Shown here: positions 23,862 to 28,643 of the stretch, one piece after another
How the letters are laid out: each line of letters starts with the position of its first letter
Numbering within the stretch: the stretch's first letter is position 1
NCBI GenBank assembly: GCA_964450125.1
Contig: CAYVDO010000054.1
Span: forward strand, 1 to 28,643
From: JADJOY01 sp964450125
GTDB taxonomy: Bacteria; JADJOY01
Direction: 5' to 3'
DNA length: 28,643 nucleotides
The notes under the pieces: model-generated
What the model was told of the DNA's origin: nothing
The model's input: only the letters and a program-made list of their open reading frames with translations
The model's database searches: none
Program-made: the position numbers and the translations under genes

Positions 23862-24752
23862 TCAGCGCACGGTGTGAAAGGCCAGATAGGCGAGCGCTGC
23901 GCCATTGAGCCCGGTGGATACGTACCAGTTGAGCCGCATGAGCCGACGAAAGGTGGCGATCACGTCGGGCCCCAGGAGCTCGGTGCGTACCGCAGGGATC
24001 GCCAAGCTGGCAGCGAGCGACGCGAGCAACGCTGCCACGAACGTGGCGACAGCGCTACCGCTCAGCCCCACGAGCAGGAGCGCGAATCCCGCCGCCTGGA
24101 GCCTGAGTCCCCAAGCGATGCTCGCTTCGGCGCCGTATCGGACCGTGAACGTCTGATCGCCGCGCGCCGAGTCCTCGTCGCGCTGGTAGCTGTGGCTGAA
24201 GAGATAGAAGCCCAGGATCGTGAAACTGGTACCGAGGGCGACGCCTGCCTGGGGGACGGACCACGCGGCCAGCGGCACGCCACCCAGACGCGCAGCAATG
24301 AGCGCCACGATCAGGCCCTGCCCCGAGAAAACCACGGCCAGCGACGCGAACGGACGTCCTTTCCACCGCGTGGCGGGGTGCGAGTACGCCGCAGACATGA
24401 GGGCGAACACCAGCATGTATGCGCCGACTCTGCCATCGACGACAAACGCACCGACCACCGAGATCACCTTGAGCGCGACGCTGAACGGCAACAACGCCGC
24501 GACCACCTGCGGCGGACGCTCCAAGCCACCGATGGGACCTTCGTCCTCGTCGTAGTACGAGTTGTAGGCATTGGATCCGGTGTAGAGGAACACGTGGAGC
24601 AGCACGCCGAGGACCACGACGTCGATCGTCAGCCGCCCCACGAAGGCACACACGTCGAGCAAGAAGACCGGCAGTAGGAAGAGGCTGAACGCGAGGCGCA
24701 TGTGCACCAGACAAGTGCGCACCACGCCGAGCGAACGATCGGTGTCGGTCAC
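23862..24752 (-). CDS. UbiA-family membrane prenyltransferase
   Basis: 296 residues from GTG 24752, overlapping the FAD-oxidoreductase stop by four bases (GTGA), with GGAGGG six bases upstream. Eight to nine hydrophobic spans. The first Asp-rich motif is NAYNSYYDEDEG (61-72), the Mg-diphosphate site of UbiA enzymes. The second lies in SYQRDEDSARGDQTF. AYSHPATRWKGRP is the conserved loop between helices. The family transfers a prenyl chain to an aromatic or other acceptor in the membrane. Coupling to a geranylgeranyl-reductase-like flavoprotein suggests the two act on one lipid product. UbiA plus such a flavoprotein is often seen beside a type III polyketide synthase and an isoprenylcysteine-type methyltransferase; neither is in this window. 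Confidence 0.88.
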   Translation of the reverse strand: MTDTDRSLGVVRTCLVHMRLAFSLFLLPVFLLDVCAFVGRLTIDVVVLGVLLHVFLYTGSNAYNSYYDEDEGPIGGLERPPQVVAALLPFSVALKVISVVGAFVVDGRVGAYMLVFALMSAAYSHPATRWKGRPFASLAVVFSGQGLIVALIAARLGGVPLAAWSVPQAGVALGTSFTILGFYLFSHSYQRDEDSARGDQTFTVRYGAEASIAWGLRLQAAGFALLLVGLSGSAVATFVAALLASLAASLAIPAVRTELLGPDVIATFRRLMRLNWYVSTGLNGAALAYLAFHTVR

Positions 24753-26014
24753 GACGAGCCCTCCGAAACGAGCCCGCGGATCGCGGCAGGCAGATCCGCC
24801 GAAGACTTGCGCGTACCCGCGATCGCCGCGCGGCGAAGCGGCCCTACCACCGCGAGCAGGCTCACCAGCGCCGAGGCTGCGAGCGGCTGGAAGAGCAATG
24901 CCTCGAGCAGCTTTCCCAATCGTATCAAGCCGTGCTTGTCCTCGCGCTCGGCGTCGCGCGAGAGCTCGATCATCCGCGCCGTGTCGAGCCGTCCCGCGAG
25001 CCGCGCGTCGAGCAGCGTCGCTGCGGCGCGGCCGGCACGCATCGCCAGACACATCCCCTCGCCCGCCAGCGGTGACGCCATGCCGCTCGCATCACCGGCA
25101 AGGAGGCGATCGGGAGGACGCATTCCGAACGGCACGTAGCCCGTGTCGAAGTGGCTCTGCACCGCCTGCACCCGTTCGGCGAGCGGCTCGAGCGCCGCGA
25201 GGCGACGGCCCAGGTGGCGATTGCGGCTGGCGATCCACTCCAAGAATCGCTCGGGCGTCTTGTGGGGACGAAACACATCGGTGCGCGCGACCAAGCACGC
25301 GTTCACACGCCCGTCTTCGATCGGATTCACGCCGCAATAGCCGCCGGGAAACGCGTGAATCTCCACGACGTCGCCGAGCCCAGCCAGGATGCCGTGCTGT
25401 TTGAGCCCGATGAGCGGGCCCTCGTCGCGATCGGGCGTCGACGCGTCGCTGGTCAGGCGGCGCCATTCGGTGTGGAGCTTGCCCGTGGCGAGCAGCACTT
25501 CGGCGCACGCGAGGGTCGCACCATCCGTGACGACGCGCTGGGCGAGCTCGTCAGGGCTCGCGGTGACGCGCTCGAGCCGCCGCACCCGTTCACCGTCGCG
25601 CACTTCCACACCGGCGGCGCGCGCCTGACGCACCAGCTCGGCGTCCAGCGCGTAGCGGCTGAGACCGAGCGCAGTTCCAGGAAGACGATCGGCGAAGGGC
25701 GCGCCCCATGGTGCAGTGAATCGCGTACGTCGAATCGGTGCGCCCATCGCTCGGATCGGCGCGAGGTCGAAACCGGCGGCATGCATGAGCGCCTCGAACT
25801 CGGGCGACAAGAACTCGCCGCAGAGCCGATGGAAGGGGTAGCGCTTCGCCTCGACGACCACGACCCGTCGACCCCGGCGCGCCAGCACCAGCGCCGCCGT
25901 GAGCCCCGCGATCCCGCCGCCGACCACCGTGACGTCCGCCGTTACGTCGGCGGTCGCCACGCGTGGTGTGGGATTCGACGACCGCGCGGCGGTGGCGCTT
26001 GCCGATGCTTTCAC
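24749..26014 (-). CDS. FAD-dependent oxidoreductase (geranylgeranyl-reductase / monooxygenase-like)
   Basis: 421 residues from GTG 26014, with AAGGA seven bases upstream overlapping the GH31 stop. The FAD-binding Rossmann motif is DVTVVGGGIAGLTAALVLARRG (29-50 in part), followed by the beta2 acid in VVVVEAKRYPFHRLCGEFLSPE, a signature of the geranylgeranyl reductase group. The second FAD motif is LLAGDASGMASPLAGEGM. It should oxidise or reduce a lipid-like or quinone-like substrate using bound FAD. The frame is open upstream into the GH31 gene, but that part is a shadow. Genes are spaced as one operon: GH31 stop 11 bases before this start, UbiA start overlapping this stop. Confidence 0.88.
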   Translation of the reverse strand: MKASASATAARSSNPTPRVATADVTADVTVVGGGIAGLTAALVLARRGRRVVVVEAKRYPFHRLCGEFLSPEFEALMHAAGFDLAPIRAMGAPIRRTRFTAPWGAPFADRLPGTALGLSRYALDAELVRQARAAGVEVRDGERVRRLERVTASPDELAQRVVTDGATLACAEVLLATGKLHTEWRRLTSDASTPDRDEGPLIGLKQHGILAGLGDVVEIHAFPGGYCGVNPIEDGRVNACLVARTDVFRPHKTPERFLEWIASRNRHLGRRLAALEPLAERVQAVQSHFDTGYVPFGMRPPDRLLAGDASGMASPLAGEGMCLAMRAGRAAATLLDARLAGRLDTARMIELSRDAEREDKHGLIRLGKLLEALLFQPLAASALVSLLAVVGPLRRAAIAGTRKSSADLPAAIRGLVSEGSS

Positions 26015-26025
26015 CCGGACGTCCT

Positions 26026-28272
26026 TCAGCGACCTGCCGCCGGCAGAAGACCCACGCTGCGCAGGTTGGTCACGAACTGCTCGCCCACAGCGGAACCCTC
26101 GCGATGGAAGACCGCGGGCTCGCCGATCGGCGCAGGCACGGAAACACGCGCTCCGCGCGGGGGCGAGGCGAGTAGCTGGCCGCTCCACACGTGTACCCAG
26201 CGTCCTGCGGGGAGGTACGCGTTCACCGCCGTCGCACCGCCACGGGTCACGGGCACCACGAGCAGCTCGGATCCGAGCATCAGGTGATCGTCGAGATCGA
26301 GCACGTAGGGATCGTCGGGGTACTCGAGCCAAGGATGGCGCACCACGGGTACGCCCGTCGCCGCGGCCTGGTTCATCAGCTCGCGACGGTAAAACGCGAG
26401 CGCCCGGAAGATCTTGGCGCAGCGTGACAGCTGATCGAGTGTGTCTTCGTCCGAATCGAATTGGACGTTGGCCGACGGCTGGTTTCCCTCGTGGGTCCGG
26501 AAAACGGGCTGGAACGCGCCGAGCTCCATCCAACGCAAGAGCAACTCCTTGCTGCGCGTCACGCCCAGGATGCTGACCGACGTGTACCCGCCCACGTCGC
26601 CGTGGTCGAGCGCGAAACCGGAGAGCCCCGCTGAGAGCAACCCCTTCAGCGCGGATGCGAGCCCGTCACTGCCGTCGAACGTGACGAGCTGGTCCCCGAG
26701 CCACATGAGCCGCGTGAGCCCGGGACTGCGCGTGAAGCCGCTGCGCGTGAAGAACACCACGTCGTCGGAGCGCCCGGCCGCGGCGATCGCATCGCGATTG
26801 AGCGCGGCCCAGTCTTCGGGATAGCGGTTGTGGGCCGTCGGCGCTGGCTCGCCCGACGCGAGCATCGCGTCGAACGGCAGCGCCTCACCGAAATCGGCCA
26901 TCCAGCCGGAGGCGCCCGCGCCGAGGACCTCGTCGTGCAGCACCCGCGCAAACCAGGTGCGCGTCTCGGGCTTGGTGAGATCGAGAAGCCCGGCACTGAA
27001 GCTCGTGTTGGGGATGAGGTAGGGCGAGCCGTCAGCGCGCTTGACGAGATAGCCGGCGTCGACGGCCTCGCGAAACAGATTGCGGGTCGCGGTACCGCGC
27101 TCGGCGACGTCCACGAGAAACGGATTCACGTAGGTCAGCACCCGCAGCCCGTCGGCACCGAGCTCGGCGACCAGCTCGTCCCAGCCAGGATAGCGCTCAC
27201 GATCGAGCACCCAATTCCACCAGAGCTGCTGACCGATGAGCGTCTGGCGCTGACCCTCCCAATCCTGGATCCAGAACGCGGCTACGGGTACGTCGTGCCC
27301 CCGCACCCGTTCGAGCTTGGCGCGGACGACGTCGGTGCCGCCCTGGACGCCGAGCACCGCACCCTGACCGATCCAGTCGGGCAACGGCTGCATGCGACCT
27401 GCGTGTCGCGTGTACACCTCGAGGGCACGTGCCGGGGTGTCGGCATCGAGGATCGCGCCACCGAGCGTCGTGCCGAGGAGCTCGATCGTCGTGACGTCGG
27501 GTTGCGAGAGATCGACCACCGCCGGCTCGGTGTTGGTGAGGTACGCGGCGCGCGCCCGAGAGGTCATCCAGAACGGCACCGCCGCGTAGGTCGAGAGCGG
27601 GCCGCCTCCCGAGCCGGGCGACACCAGGTTGACGAGAGCGGTGAGCGGCTCGGCGCCGCGGCCGATTCCCTGCTCTTCGACGAGGATCGGGACCCGCTGG
27701 CCCTTCAGGTCGAGATAACTGAACTGCTCGCCGAAGCCGAAGTAATGCTCGTCCGGTTCCGAGCTCGACGCGAACCGAATCTGGTTGACGCCCGCACCGT
27801 CGAGGCTGAGCGCGAAGCGGAGCGCCTCGCCTCCTGGATCGGGATCGAATCGCAGCCGATAACGCGCGACGCAACCGGTGCCAGCCACTTTGCCGTGAAG
27901 GACGATCGCGTCGCCATCGCGGCTTGCCCGTTCGAGCGTCTGCGTGCCGCATTCGGCGCGCACCGACGACTCGACCTCGAACGAGCCCCGCTCCTCGCGC
28001 ACTGCCGTGTCCACGATGGCCGCGGCGACGAACGGCCGGCCCGCAGGCGATGTCCAGAGCTCGCGTTCGGGGTCGCCTGCTCGCGTGATGCGCAGCGCTG
28101 GCGGGGCGCTCGCGGTGCCGCCCGCTACCTCGATCTGGAATGCGCCGACGATCGACGGCCGCGACGGCAACCCGCCCTGCGCGCCTCCGCAACCGATCCC
28201 GAGCGAGAAGAGCAGAGAGGCGCCCACGGCGAAAGCGAGGCGACTCGGCTCGGGGTCGCGGCACGACGTCAT
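26026..28272 (-). CDS. GH31 alpha-glycosidase lipoprotein, sulfoquinovosidase (YihQ)-related with altered sulfonate site
   Basis: 748 residues from ATG 28272, chosen because a lipoprotein signal starts there: hydrophobic LAFAVGASLLFSLGIGC with Cys28 as lipidation site. Earlier in-frame starts would bury that signal. The catalytic domain runs from about 295. AAFWIQDWEGQR (331-342) precedes the nucleophile Asp460 in GWMADFGEALP and the acid/base Asp527 in MWLGDQ; GDVGGYTS (558-565) and RTHEGNQPS (592-600) are also conserved. The layout follows E. coli YihQ closely. By this alignment YihQ Arg301 (sulfonate contact) becomes Gln349 in GQQLWWNW, while Trp304 and Tyr508 are kept as Trp352 and Tyr563. 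It hydrolyses alpha-linked sugars in the envelope; the substrate is probably not standard sulfoquinovose. First gene of the operon with the FAD and UbiA genes. Confidence 0.9.
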   Translation of the reverse strand: MTSCRDPEPSRLAFAVGASLLFSLGIGCGGAQGGLPSRPSIVGAFQIEVAGGTASAPPALRITRAGDPERELWTSPAGRPFVAAAIVDTAVREERGSFEVESSVRAECGTQTLERASRDGDAIVLHGKVAGTGCVARYRLRFDPDPGGEALRFALSLDGAGVNQIRFASSSEPDEHYFGFGEQFSYLDLKGQRVPILVEEQGIGRGAEPLTALVNLVSPGSGGGPLSTYAAVPFWMTSRARAAYLTNTEPAVVDLSQPDVTTIELLGTTLGGAILDADTPARALEVYTRHAGRMQPLPDWIGQGAVLGVQGGTDVVRAKLERVRGHDVPVAAFWIQDWEGQRQTLIGQQLWWNWVLDRERYPGWDELVAELGADGLRVLTYVNPFLVDVAERGTATRNLFREAVDAGYLVKRADGSPYLIPNTSFSAGLLDLTKPETRTWFARVLHDEVLGAGASGWMADFGEALPFDAMLASGEPAPTAHNRYPEDWAALNRDAIAAAGRSDDVVFFTRSGFTRSPGLTRLMWLGDQLVTFDGSDGLASALKGLLSAGLSGFALDHGDVGGYTSVSILGVTRSKELLLRWMELGAFQPVFRTHEGNQPSANVQFDSDEDTLDQLSRCAKIFRALAFYRRELMNQAAATGVPVVRHPWLEYPDDPYVLDLDDHLMLGSELLVVPVTRGGATAVNAYLPAGRWVHVWSGQLLASPPRGARVSVPAPIGEPAVFHREGSAVGEQFVTNLRSVGLLPAAGR

Positions 28273-28643
28273 CGCGAGGCAGGGTAGTCGCAAGAAACGG
28301 CGGCTGTCTCGCCGTTCCACGCGTCCCATTCCATCCGTCTCGCCGACGGAACGGCGAGGTCCCGGCCACGAGCCACCGAGTCTGGGTGCCGCGACACGGG
28401 CGTCGACCGCGCTCACGAAGGCTCGCGGAATTCCGCGGATTCTCGCCGTCCACACGAGCCCGTCGACGAAACGCTTCGCTGGCACGGCGATGGCGAACAC
28501 GAACGCGAAACCGCGCTCGCGCCGCGCCTGCAACGCTCGCCGGCCGGTGTCGACGCGCGCACCTACGAACCCTGGGAGGTCATCATGAGACACGCCTATC
28601 CGGTTGTCTTCGGTGACCACCACAGGTAGCGTTCCCGCTCGAT
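28273..28643. other. Upstream region of GH31 gene without a confident gene
   Basis: The minus-strand GH31 frame stays open to near 28623 but loses any family resemblance before the lipoprotein start. The plus strand is also open from 28288 to a TAG at 28627-28629, without a start codon before 28585, ending RTYEPWEVIMRHAYPVVFGDHHR. Neither can be assigned. The region could hold the operon promoter; I see no clear -10/-35 pair. Confidence 0.4.
28585..28629 (+). CDS. Possible 14-codon small ORF with strong ribosome site
   Basis: GGGAGG at 28574-28579 lies five bases before ATG 28585, giving MRHAYPVVFGDHHR and a TAG stop. The ribosome site is better than that of most genes here. It could be a leader peptide, a truncated gene start or chance. 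The window ends 14 bases later, so its context is missing. Confidence 0.2.
   Translation: MRHAYPVVFGDHHR

Noticed and set aside
26830..28287. 485-codon open frame on the plus strand, opposite the GH31 gene
   Set aside because: The minus-strand frame carries GH31 catalytic motifs; the plus frame shows no recognisable domain and is an antisense shadow of a GC-rich gene.

Overview
This is a GC-rich window from a scaffolded, probably metagenome-derived assembly: two 10-N gaps lie at 13245-13254 and 21070-21079. Hanks-type kinases with zinc ribbons, CsgG/TPR lipoproteins, secreted CSLREA and beta-helix proteins and a LuxC/LuxE pair suggest an uncultured deltaproteobacterium-like lineage (Myxococcota, Binatota or a neighbour). 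That placement is an inference from gene content. I see no rRNA, tRNA, CRISPR array or IS element.

Region 1 (1-12018) is a signalling and envelope block. Three paralogous Ser/Thr kinases lie on the minus strand: A, cut by the window start; B, 3671-6904; C, 7013-9754. All begin with a four-cysteine zinc ribbon followed by a short conserved motif, D-S-L-D-x-x-x-T. B adds W-centred helical repeats, a membrane span, TPR-like helices and a DUF1566/Lcl-like C-terminus. C adds MORN-like repeats and C-terminal membrane spans. Upstream of C is a lytic transglycosylase. Between A and B, on the plus strand, sit a CsgG-like/TPR lipoprotein and an AbiE-type toxin-antitoxin pair in toxin-first order.

Region 2 (12313-15538) holds a latex-clearing-protein/MpaB-like oxygenase split by a gap, a secreted PQQ-like beta-propeller protein, and a very short CSLREA protein that ends in a FESG tail but has no beta-helix body.

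Region 3 (15832-20228) is a tight plus-strand operon: DUF3311-like small membrane protein, sodium:solute symporter, LuxE-like acyl-activating enzyme, LuxC-like acyl-CoA reductase. Four-base overlaps join genes 1-2 and 2-3, and 13 bases separate genes 3-4. The likely logic is uptake of a carboxylate, its activation, and its reduction to an aldehyde. No luciferase or LuxD is visible.

Region 4 (20250-28272, minus strand) has a TPR membrane protein, a broken alpha/beta-hydrolase fragment at the second gap, a large secreted beta-helix protein with the same FESG tail, and the operon GH31 lipoprotein - FAD oxidoreductase - UbiA prenyltransferase. The GH31 protein belongs to the sulfoquinovosidase (YihQ) branch but has Gln where YihQ has its sulfonate-binding Arg. 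The last 371 bases hold no confident gene.

The best candidates for new biology are the DSLD motif shared by the kinases, the kinase-MORN membrane protein, the transporter-LuxE-LuxC operon, the altered GH31 lipoprotein and the miniature CSLREA-FESG protein. The break in kinase A near position 55 looks like a join between two paralogous kinase genes and may be an assembly error.
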